From contig CADWAF010004758.1 in NCBI GenBank assembly GCA_902984215.1, forward strand, positions 1 through 11,515: DNA of 11,515 bases, written 5' to 3'. Below the pieces are notes generated by a model. The model was not told the origin of the DNA, made no database searches, and was given only the letters and a program-made list of their open reading frames with translations. Numbering within the stretch: position 1 is the first letter of the stretch; each line of letters begins with the position of its first letter. Source of the stretch: Willaertia magna. Its lineage: Eukaryota > Heterolobosea > Eutetramitea > Acrasida > Naegleriidae. Shown here one piece after another: positions 1 to 7,217 of this stretch. The position numbers and the translations under genes were made by a program.

Positions 1-222
1 AAAAAAAAGAGATATAAAGATGGTGAAGAGGTAGTAAACCAAGATGGCTCAAAATTTACATTGCACACGAATTCCTCTCTAGTAATTGCTGATAAGGAAG
101 ATTCAGCCAAATTTATGGGAGAGGCTAATTTGAGAGCACTTTGTAACCTTGCCGTTAACAATAAGATTGATAATTTAATTAATTCGCTATTCAAAGATGG
201 AGCTTTTACTATGATTAATTGA
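1..222 (+). CDS. C-terminal 73 residues of an unidentified protein (5' end outside window)
   Basis: Frame 1 is open from the first base to TGA at 220-222. The peptide has normal protein composition: it starts with a basic KKKRYKDGEE, has a Ser/Thr-rich middle (HTNSSLVIADKED) and an amphipathic stretch (ANLRALCNLAVNNKIDNLINSLF), and ends FTMIN. No Met occurs before residue 39, so the start lies outside the window. I do not recognise the family and see no zinc ligands, membrane segment or catalytic motif. The reading is supported by Gly/Asp/Ala-rich codons that are less AT-biased than the flank, and by the convergent gene that begins 65 bp downstream. After the TGA the frame stays open for 13 more codons and then hits TAA. 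The eight A's at the very start could also be an exon edge. Confidence 0.55.
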   Translation, partial: KKKRYKDGEEVVNQDGSKFTLHTNSSLVIADKEDSAKFMGEANLRALCNLAVNNKIDNLINSLFKDGAFTMIN

Positions 223-287
223 TTAGTTGTACTGCCCCACTATAAGGGATTTATTGAGATTTAATTTGAGTGTTGTAAAAACTAATA

Positions 288-3200
288 TTACAATTCTTCA
301 ATACATAGATCATCTATTACAGTATCTAAATATTGATTGTGTCTCTTTAAATTTTCTGTTAAAGTATCTATATTCATTAGTAAATGTCCTAGTGTTTCAG
401 GAGAAATGTCATCAGTATGGGATAAATATTTTTCGTTATAAAGACTAAATGAATTCTCTACTACATGCGGTTTGTCAATACAATCATTAAACATTTGGTT
501 GAGACAGCGTTGTTCCTCTATTGCTTGTTCCAATTGGTTTAATTCTGGAAAATCAAATGTTGATTTTCTCTTTTTAGTTGAGTTTTCTTCACCATTGCTT
601 AATATTGAACTATCATCAAATAAAGATTTCCTTTTGTTAAAAGAAGGGATTGGACTAACGTCCACAAGTCTGGATTTTGAATTTCTCATAACGTGAGAAG
701 AAGATGGTGGAGATTGAATTGTTTTTAAATCATCAGGAAGTGTTATTATCATTTCGGTATTCTCTTCAACATGATCAAATCTTGGAATGATTGAAGGAAG
801 TGAATCATCAACCATCATCTTCTGTAATTCATACACAAATGATTCAATTTTATCTTCACTGTAAATAACTACAGGCTTTACAAATGAACTATCTAAGTAT
901 AATGTTACAAATACCATGAATATCTTGTGGAAAGAATGTATAATTATTGAAAGTTTAGGAGGTTGATTCAATAAATTAGTTAAAATATCCATAATAACTG
1001 AGGCAATAGGCAACATATCTGATGGTAATCTATCACCACTATAATCAAGCAACAGCTTTAAATAATTAACACAATAAGAAAACATCTCACTTAAGAGAGT
1101 TTTTGGATCATCTAATTTTAATTTCTCTTTTTCTTCGTTTTTGTAATTTGGTAAATGTGTGTATCTTAATAATAATAAAATATCTTCTCTAACATTATCT
1201 CTATTCCAATCATCTTCATACATAAATTCAGGTACCGGCCAACTGTATTGTTTCATATAATTTAAATCATTTTCAATAATAACTTTTAAATGATTGATAA
1301 CGTAATTGAAATGGGCAATATAGTCTTGTAAATTGATTGGTAAATATGGAGTATCCTCTTCTTTTATCATAGTATTATAATACTCTTCAGTTAATAGGTG
1401 TTGGAAATAGTTATCCAATGAATCTTCTATAATGTCTCTAATATCATAACTGTTAACTATTGGAGGGATGGAAGAAGCTTTACAAATCCAGGACAAGCAC
1501 AATAACAGGTTTGTCTCCAATAAGTTGATGTATTTATCAGTTAATTTTGGAATAAATTTTAAAAAGTCAAAGCTTTGGCATTCTAATTTTGAAATAATGT
1601 TAGCCAACTCTGGAATTTCACTAATTAATTGAGTTGCTTCTGCTTTCATATTAGTAATGTCAAATGTTTTAAAGTACTCCTTGTCATAAATTAATAATAA
1701 AGGAACTTTAGTTAGAGGATAGTTGGCTGATAATGAAGAAAGAGATTGTGATAATCTGTTGATTTCATCTTTCCAATATTGATGGAGGTTAACATGATTT
1801 TCTTTGGGTAAACTTAAGAAGTATAAAATGCTAGAAGTTCCTTTAAGATCGTCTTTCGATATCTCATTCTCTGTGTCACATCTTTTTACACAAAGGTGTA
1901 ATTTCTTGTTAGATATTATTGACTCTAATTCTTTATCTTCTAGATTGATATCCCTTCCTTTTATAGTATATTTTGATAGTGTAGATATTGAGGGTAAAAT
2001 GTCAGAGCTTGCCTCGTGAACAAGCTTGGTACAAAACCACTGTTGAAGGTGATTATTAGCTTCACTAAAATCGTTTGTTACTATTAGTAATTTCCAGAAA
2101 ATATTTTCAAAATGTTTTTGTTTGGGAATAAGTGATTTAAACACTGTTGGAGCAATATCTACTCGTTGATATAATTTTTCAATACTCTCTAACTTCTTTA
2201 ATTTCTCCGTTGTCACCTGTATTTGTGTTTTTCTTTGGGTGAATGTATTTGTAACTGGTAATTCTGATTCTGATAGAAGGGAAATAGTTTTTTCTAACAT
2301 AAGTCTATGATTTTTCAGTTGTTTTGCATTACTCTTCCAAATATTAAAATATTTTCTTAACGCTTTGATTCTCAATTCTTCTTCCCGTTTCCTTAGAAGT
2401 TCCAATTCTATTTCTTCCTTAGTGGGTTCCATTACCTCTTCATCTTCTGGTATTTCTTCTATCTCTATACTTGTTGGTACATTTTCTGGAAAACTAGTGG
2501 CCATAGTTGGTGTTTTAACTGGTGATTTGATAGGAGAAATCCTTTTTGGAATTGGTGAAATAACAGTTGGTTGTTTAAAGGAATCAGTTGAAATTTCTCT
2601 AGGGGTGGTTGAAATAGATAATTTTAAATTTGTTGGAGTAGGTTCTTTTCTTAAATTGACGTTTGTTTCATTTCCTGTAATAGAATAAATAGGTTGTTGT
2701 TCTTCAGGTGATCTTCTCCTTAAAGGTGAGTATACGGTAGGCTCTTCAATAATTGGAGTTTGAATACGTACTTTTGGAGATGGAAGAACTGTTGTTGTGA
2801 CTTCATTAGGTATTACCACAGATGGTCTTTTTATCTTCTTTCTCTGAAACGGTTTTTTTAACTTTCCATTTGTAATATCTGAAAGGGGTATTCCTCTCAC
2901 TTTGGACTCTATTAAACTTTCTGATAAATATGGCCTTACTCTTTTTGCAGGGAAAACGAATGGTGTATAATTAAAAACAATGTAATCATCTTTGCAATAA
3001 ATTCCATAATGTTTACAATATTGTACAGCTTCTTCATCATTTTCAAATCCCAGAATATTAATTAAATTTGAAAGATTAAAAGTAGGAGCATCCTCTAAAT
3101 CTTTAACTTTAGCATTATAACTTCTATTCATAACTTGGAGAGCTTCTTCTCTAACTCTAGTGAAATATGTATGTAAAATACATGCATTCAAATAAGTTGC

Positions 3201-5489
3201 CTTCTTTACCAATTTAAAAAACTTCACATAATTCCTCAAGCAAATAGCAGAATATACCTCCATAGCAAATTTAATTTCTGGTGTTTCTAAAATATGTTTA
3301 GGAAGATTTCTTAAAGTTTTTGCAATTTCTTGATCTGAATACAATCTTGTTAAAATAAAGTAGCAAGTAAACTCTGGTTCATTTTCACATTCAATACCTT
3401 TAATTCTTAATTCTTCATAAAATTCTTGTAAACTCTTTAACCATTTGTTTAATAATTCCATGTTTTGGTGAGAATCAAAATATTCTTCTCCCATATTAGA
3501 AAGCTTATGGTGACTCAAAATATGAAAACGTGTTATTATCTCATGTAAATCAACACTTTGCTCCTCTCTTAAATTTTGGAATGTTAAATCTTGAACAATA
3601 CTTCTAGCTCTATCTCTAACAAATAAATAAACCTCATAATATGGATAATCTTTTCTATCTAAAATTTCATTAACTAAATAATTTAAAGTTCTTTTCAGAA
3701 CAGAAGGTGGTCTAATCACAGCTGGAGAAGGTACTTGTGTAGCTGCTGCAGCTCTTCTATATTTCTTTACACACCATTCTTTCTTTGCTTTTGCGTATTT
3801 TCCAATTGCTTTAGCAAAATGTTCTGTACCAGGTTCCATTTCAAATACACTCAAATCTCTTTCCATTTCTCTTTCAGCTATCTCACTATCTGGACACATA
3901 GTTTTACATGTACCAATTATAGCTGTTGCCTCTCTTAAATGATGTTTTTCACTAGAAAATGTAGTGGCTACTGCATTTACTGCTTTCTTGTCAACTGATG
4001 GTGGCTCTTCTATCTTCTTTTCAATCTTCTTTTCTACTTTATTAGGCTCTTCATATATAATTTCTTCTTCCTCATCTTCTTCTTCTACATAACGAGAAGT
4101 GGAAGGTAAAGGCTCAACTTTTCTCTCAAATTTCTTTTTCTTTATATCGACTGGCTCTTTTTCTAAGGGCTTAGATTGTGTTGTTGGTTTCTTTGAAACG
4201 TACTTCTCAAGTACCTTGTTAGACGTATCTCTACTAATTTTAGATGGATATTTTTCATCACTTTCCTTATAATTAGTTTTTTGTTGTGGTTTCTTTTTAT
4301 AATCAGAGGAAGAAGACGTTGTACTTCTTCTATCATCTTTATATGTTTGTTTGTTGTCATAAGTGCCTTCTTTTCTTTTATTATTAGAGTAATCTCTTTC
4401 TTTATAATCTTTTGAATAATTACTTTTCTTTTCTCTTCCATCATCTCTGTATTTTCTAGGAGATGTTTTTGAGCTTTTGTCATCTCTATCATAATAATCA
4501 TCTTTTTTCTTATAATATGATTTTGTATCTTTTCTTTCATATTTATTTTCATTATAATGTGATCCATCTCTTTTATCATACTTTTTAGAATCATATTTAT
4601 CTCTTTTATCGTCATACCTTCTGTCTTCATTCTCTCTTTTATTGTATTTATTATATACCGATTTCTTTTTATCAGAGTAAGGTGATTCTTTTATATTTCT
4701 TTTATCATCTTGATCTACCTCAATTGTAAAATCCTCTAAATTATCATATTTTTTAGTGTCTTTTTTATCATATTTTGTATCTTTTCGTTCTTTAGGTTTA
4801 TCCTTGTCACGTTTTTCATATGTTGGTTTTTCAAAAGTTTCCTTTCTTTTATTCTTGAAATTATCTTCCTTACCACTATATTTTTTATTACTAATCTCCT
4901 CTCTGTTAGGTTTTTTGTTTGTTGGAAATGTTTTTTTTATTGGTTTAGTTTCTTCCTCTTCTTGTTCTTCATAATAGTCATCATAATAATCTTGTTGTTC
5001 TTCTTGTGGTTGCTCTTCTCTTCTGGGAGGTTTCCTAAACGAAGAAGGTTTTTGAAAATTTTCTTCTTGATTTGAAAAAGGTGGCGGTCGTTGCTTTTGA
5101 TAATAATTTTCTTGTTGTTGATGTTGTACAGGTTGTTGTAGGGTTGAAGGTAATTGTCTTGAAAACATGGCGAAAGGATTTGCTCCCATACCACCACTTT
5201 GTGAATCAACACTTGGGGTATTAAAAGCAGCAAATCCAGCTGTATTAAATCCTGCTGATTTATTAAAAGAAGGCTTAAATCCAGTATTATTATCTCCGAA
5301 TGAAGATGATCCATCTCCCCTTCCTCTTCCTCGTCCTCTACCTCTTCCAACCGGTATATTATTTACATTAGAAAAATTACCATCACCTCTTCCTCTTCCT
5401 CGTCCTCTTCCGGTGGGTGGTCTATTTACGTTGTTAGTATTGTTAAACATAAATCCAGCGCCCATAGAAGCAAAAGCGCTTTGAGACAT
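288..5489 (-). CDS. SAC3: Sac3/GANP (MCM3AP-like) TREX-2 scaffold protein, 1733 aa
   Basis: This is probably the scaffold of the TREX-2 complex, which links transcription to mRNA export at nuclear pores. The start is firm: an in-frame TAA lies one codon upstream (TAA AAA ATG). Residues 1-65 carry two Arg-Gly runs (27-35 and 48-58). Residues from about 65 to 165 are Gln/Phe/Pro-rich, and about 165-510 are low complexity, rich in Lys, Asp, Tyr, Arg and Glu. The Sac3/GANP core begins with GTCKTMCPDSE (M at 531) and runs to about 840, ending in a PCI/winged-helix-like region (HYGIYCKDDYIVFNY). A charged helix with YFNIWKSNAKQ (W1051) resembles the CID segment that binds Sus1/ENY2 and centrin. After about residue 1120 (FENIFWKLLIV; SSILYFLSLP; VPLLLIYDKEYF) it looks like the C-terminal region of animal GANP rather than the shorter yeast Sac3. 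The last 100 residues are helical and acidic. It has few FG motifs, unlike GANP. TAA TAT TAG ends the frame. The overall family call is secure; the CID and C-terminal assignments are inferred. Confidence 0.9.
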   Translation of the reverse strand: MSQSAFASMGAGFMFNNTNNVNRPPTGRGRGRGRGDGNFSNVNNIPVGRGRGRGRGRGDGSSSFGDNNTGFKPSFNKSAGFNTAGFAAFNTPSVDSQSGGMGANPFAMFSRQLPSTLQQPVQHQQQENYYQKQRPPPFSNQEENFQKPSSFRKPPRREEQPQEEQQDYYDDYYEEQEEEETKPIKKTFPTNKKPNREEISNKKYSGKEDNFKNKRKETFEKPTYEKRDKDKPKERKDTKYDKKDTKKYDNLEDFTIEVDQDDKRNIKESPYSDKKKSVYNKYNKRENEDRRYDDKRDKYDSKKYDKRDGSHYNENKYERKDTKSYYKKKDDYYDRDDKSSKTSPRKYRDDGREKKSNYSKDYKERDYSNNKRKEGTYDNKQTYKDDRRSTTSSSSDYKKKPQQKTNYKESDEKYPSKISRDTSNKVLEKYVSKKPTTQSKPLEKEPVDIKKKKFERKVEPLPSTSRYVEEEDEEEEIIYEEPNKVEKKIEKKIEEPPSVDKKAVNAVATTFSSEKHHLREATAIIGTCKTMCPDSEIAEREMERDLSVFEMEPGTEHFAKAIGKYAKAKKEWCVKKYRRAAAATQVPSPAVIRPPSVLKRTLNYLVNEILDRKDYPYYEVYLFVRDRARSIVQDLTFQNLREEQSVDLHEIITRFHILSHHKLSNMGEEYFDSHQNMELLNKWLKSLQEFYEELRIKGIECENEPEFTCYFILTRLYSDQEIAKTLRNLPKHILETPEIKFAMEVYSAICLRNYVKFFKLVKKATYLNACILHTYFTRVREEALQVMNRSYNAKVKDLEDAPTFNLSNLINILGFENDEEAVQYCKHYGIYCKDDYIVFNYTPFVFPAKRVRPYLSESLIESKVRGIPLSDITNGKLKKPFQRKKIKRPSVVIPNEVTTTVLPSPKVRIQTPIIEEPTVYSPLRRRSPEEQQPIYSITGNETNVNLRKEPTPTNLKLSISTTPREISTDSFKQPTVISPIPKRISPIKSPVKTPTMATSFPENVPTSIEIEEIPEDEEVMEPTKEEIELELLRKREEELRIKALRKYFNIWKSNAKQLKNHRLMLEKTISLLSESELPVTNTFTQRKTQIQVTTEKLKKLESIEKLYQRVDIAPTVFKSLIPKQKHFENIFWKLLIVTNDFSEANNHLQQWFCTKLVHEASSDILPSISTLSKYTIKGRDINLEDKELESIISNKKLHLCVKRCDTENEISKDDLKGTSSILYFLSLPKENHVNLHQYWKDEINRLSQSLSSLSANYPLTKVPLLLIYDKEYFKTFDITNMKAEATQLISEIPELANIISKLECQSFDFLKFIPKLTDKYINLLETNLLLCLSWICKASSIPPIVNSYDIRDIIEDSLDNYFQHLLTEEYYNTMIKEEDTPYLPINLQDYIAHFNYVINHLKVIIENDLNYMKQYSWPVPEFMYEDDWNRDNVREDILLLLRYTHLPNYKNEEKEKLKLDDPKTLLSEMFSYCVNYLKLLLDYSGDRLPSDMLPIASVIMDILTNLLNQPPKLSIIIHSFHKIFMVFVTLYLDSSFVKPVVIYSEDKIESFVYELQKMMVDDSLPSIIPRFDHVEENTEMIITLPDDLKTIQSPPSSSHVMRNSKSRLVDVSPIPSFNKRKSLFDDSSILSNGEENSTKKRKSTFDFPELNQLEQAIEEQRCLNQMFNDCIDKPHVVENSFSLYNEKYLSHTDDISPETLGHLLMNIDTLTENLKRHNQYLDTVIDDLCIEEL
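5310..5414 (-). repeat. Duplicated Arg-Gly (RG) coding repeat in the Sac3 N-terminus
   Basis: Two near-identical blocks of alternating Arg and Gly codons sit at 5379-5414 (residues 26-37) and 5310-5351 (residues 47-60). On the + strand they read as cct-ctt-cct-cgt pyrimidine tracts. Each block ends in Gly-Asp-Gly and is followed by a Ser/Asn-rich linker, which suggests a local tandem duplication. RG/RGG tracts in other proteins bind RNA and are substrates for arginine methylation. Confidence 0.8.
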
Positions 5490-5583
5490 TTTTTAAGATT
5501 TAAAAAAAATATATGACCTTGTTCACCTGCCAAAAATTGTAAAGTTACAATAAAATTTAAAGCAGAATTCCTATTATTTGAAT
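5490..5583 (-). promoter_or_regulatory. Intergenic spacer: OXA1 3' end and Sac3 gene 5' leader
   Basis: This 94-bp gap lies between two genes on the same strand, so it must hold the 3' end of OXA1 and the promoter and leader of the Sac3 gene. It contains an A/T-rich run just upstream of the Sac3 start and a dyad at 5536-5551 (ATTGTAA, 2 nt, TTACAAT). No clear TATA element or polyadenylation signal could be assigned. Confidence 0.4.
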
Positions 5584-6468
5584 TTATTTCTTTTGTGGTA
5601 CTGATTTCCTTAACTTTGCAATTTCTTCTTGTGTTAATAATTTAACATTTCCACTTGATGAAATTGCCTTAGTTTTTGAACCGAATGATGGTAAAAACTT
5701 TTCTAACATCTTATCTAACTTATCCATTGATGTTTTACCTTTAGTTGGATCAATATCAGGTATTTTAAAGAATTTCTTTACAGATTTTCGTGAAAGAATT
5801 ACGTGGAAAAGGATTTGGAAAAAGTTAGAAGGAATCCAATACATAAAAAGTGCAGCAGGTAATTTACCCATAACAGGAACCATAGCAAATGAAATACCAC
5901 CCAAAACAAAAGCAATAATTGTTTGAAGTTTTCCTGAACCACTTGTATTTCTTAAGAAAGCATTAACTAAAAACACTGCAACAAAACAAGTACTTGAAAT
6001 AACAGGTAAAATATAATAAGGATCTTTAACAGTTAAATCCATAAACCAAGACATACCACCCCATTGAAAACTTTCAACTTCTCTAGCCATTCTGTTTAAA
6101 CAAATAAAGAAAGAAATAAAGATTGGTGTTTGAACTAAAGGTAAAAATAAATTCTTTGTTGAAAAACCTTCTTTCTTTGCTAATTCAGTATATTGATTTC
6201 TAGCATGTTCTCTTTCAGCTTGACTTAATTTAGGATCAATTGTTTTCTTTCTTAATTCATTAATTGCTGGTCCAATCTTTGCCATAATAGCACTACTTCT
6301 CATACTAACAATGTTAAATGGTGCTAATAATAAACGAAGTGAAAATCCAGTAATTGCAATACTTAACCACCATGGTAATCCTGCATTATAATGTAATGCA
6401 TCAATAACTGCTTCAAGTAATTTGGTTGGATTAATATAATCTGTAAATGAACTAAATAATGAACTCAT
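5584..6468 (-). CDS. OXA1: OXA1/YidC-family membrane protein insertase (294 aa from the internal Met)
   Basis: OXA1 inserts mitochondrially made and some imported proteins into the inner membrane. Five hydrophobic segments fit the family: about 31-53, 107-125, 152-172, 181-200 and 203-226. The first contains the conserved groove arginine (GFSLRLLLAPF, R45). A charged hairpin (about 62-103, EREHARNQYTELAKKEG) is followed by the characteristic LPLVQTPIFISFF. The tail from about 228 is Lys-rich, as in the ribosome-binding tail of Oxa1, which favours Oxa1 over Cox18. The ATG at 6468 is the first start giving an uninterrupted frame, but the true N-terminus may be longer: the same frame is open to 6642 and, past a single TAA, reaches an ATG at 6652-6654 (see the extension entry). 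Neither start gives a basic, amphipathic mitochondrial presequence. The stop is TAA, with a second TAA nine codons on. Confidence 0.92.
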   Translation of the reverse strand: MSSLFSSFTDYINPTKLLEAVIDALHYNAGLPWWLSIAITGFSLRLLLAPFNIVSMRSSAIMAKIGPAINELRKKTIDPKLSQAEREHARNQYTELAKKEGFSTKNLFLPLVQTPIFISFFICLNRMAREVESFQWGGMSWFMDLTVKDPYYILPVISSTCFVAVFLVNAFLRNTSGSGKLQTIIAFVLGGISFAMVPVMGKLPAALFMYWIPSNFFQILFHVILSRKSVKKFFKIPDIDPTKGKTSMDKLDKMLEKFLPSFGSKTKAISSSGNVKLLTQEEIAKLRKSVPQKK

Positions 6469-6654
6469 TGTTTCTGCTGCTTCTAATTGATGTCCCGAAA
6501 CATCATCCTCAAAATCATCTAAATTAAAACTTTGTTGTTCATTTTCATGGAATGGTTCTTGTTGAACATTTACTTGTTCAATTGTAGATGTTGGTGTAGG
6601 ATTGATGGTTTGTTGTTCGGTAGTAGTTACATTTTCTTTTGTTTAAACACTCAT
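6469..6654 (-). other. Candidate N-terminal extension of OXA1, broken by TAA at codon 4
   Basis: Upstream of the internal Met, the OXA1 frame has 59 consecutive codons without a stop. Before them come TAA (6643-6645) and then GTT, AGT and ATG (6652-6654). The encoded peptide is hydrophilic and protein-like: TKENVTTTEQQ at its beginning, a Gln/Pro/Thr-rich middle, then an acidic segment (NLDDFEDDVSGHQLEAAE) leading directly into MSSLF. Alternatives are a 3-codon upstream ORF with a long leader that is open by chance, an allelic nonsense change or sequencing error, stop readthrough, or removal of the TAA by splicing. The same interval must also contain the promoter shared with the divergent DPH4 gene. 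Confidence 0.5.
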
Positions 6655-6668
6655 TATTTTTGAAAAAA

Positions 6669-7196
6669 ATGTCAACAACAACAAATAATAATAATTCGGA
6701 AGAAAATAACAAGTTATCACAAACAAATAATTATTATGATTTATTTCAATTACAACCAACGTGTACTTTTGAAGAAATAAAAAAACAATATATTTATTTA
6801 GCTAATAAATATCATCCAGATAAAAATAAAATTAAAGATACAACTAATTTATTTATTTTAATTCAAGAAGCATATGAAATTTTGAGAGATGAACAAAAAA
6901 GAAAAGTTTATAATAAAGAACTATTTCAACAATTAATGAAATTAGAAAAGAAACAATTTGGTGATATTTCTGAATTTATAAAATTATCGGAAATGAATGA
7001 ATTAAATACTACAATTGATAATGAATTAAATAATGAAGAAGATAATAAATTATCTTATCCATGTCGTTGTGGCGGTTCTTATGAATTAACATTAGAGCAA
7101 TTATCAATGTATGGTGATATGAAAAAAATTAATTTAAATTGTAATACTTGTTCATTACTAATTCAAGTTGAAAATGATTTAATTGAAGAAGAGTAA
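6669..7196 (+). CDS. DPH4: DPH4 (DNAJC24-like) J-domain and zinc-ribbon protein for diphthamide synthesis, 175 aa
   Basis: In its family, Dph4 supports the Dph1-Dph2 radical enzyme in the first step of diphthamide formation on translation elongation factor 2; it acts in the cytosol. After an Asn/Thr-rich leader, the J domain starts at NYYDLFQLQ (about 21) and includes helix II, the HPD motif at 49-51 that stimulates Hsp70, and AYEILRDEQKRKVY (68-81). The C-terminal DPH-type (CSL) metal site is complete: C132-x-C134 (PCRCGGSYEL) and C158-x2-C161 (CNTC). Length and domain order match DPH4. The frame extends 10 codons upstream to a TTG at 6639, but the ATG at 6669, preceded by an A-run, is the likely start. 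It is divergent from OXA1, with only 14 bp between this ATG and the upstream OXA1-frame ATG. It converges with the F-box gene, 21 bp separating the two stops. Confidence 0.92.
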   Translation: MSTTTNNNNSEENNKLSQTNNYYDLFQLQPTCTFEEIKKQYIYLANKYHPDKNKIKDTTNLFILIQEAYEILRDEQKRKVYNKELFQQLMKLEKKQFGDISEFIKLSEMNELNTTIDNELNNEEDNKLSYPCRCGGSYELTLEQLSMYGDMKKINLNCNTCSLLIQVENDLIEEE

Positions 7197-7217
7197 TTAA
7201 AATAATTAATAATTACT

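Noticed and set aside
2365..2688. 107-codon plus-strand frame
   Set aside because: Antisense shadow of a Glu/Pro/Thr-rich part of the Sac3 protein.
4163..4630. 155-codon minus-strand frame inside the Sac3 gene
   Set aside because: It is an out-of-frame shadow of the low-complexity Lys/Asp/Tyr codons; its Met/Ile/Lys-only composition is not protein-like.
4937..5350. 137-codon minus-strand frame inside the Sac3 gene
   Set aside because: Alternative frame of repetitive Gln/Glu/Arg-Gly codons; the composition reflects the repeat, and no domain is visible.
5167..5484. 105-codon plus-strand frame rich in Pro-Leu repeats
   Set aside because: It is the antisense of the Arg-Gly repeats in the Sac3 N-terminus, where pyrimidine-rich codons avoid stops.
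5536..5551. ATTGTAA-AG-TTACAAT dyad upstream of the Sac3 gene
   Set aside because: Short arms of common AT-rich letters; such dyads are expected by chance at this base composition.
6639..6668. Earlier TTG start for DPH4, adding 10 residues
   Set aside because: The ATG at 6669 has the A-run context seen at other starts here, and a eukaryotic gene is not expected to begin at TTG.
6669..7196. Long OXA1 intron containing DPH4, with a first exon farther right
   Set aside because: I found no convincing minus-strand exon with ATG, presequence-like coding and a donor site in or beyond DPH4.
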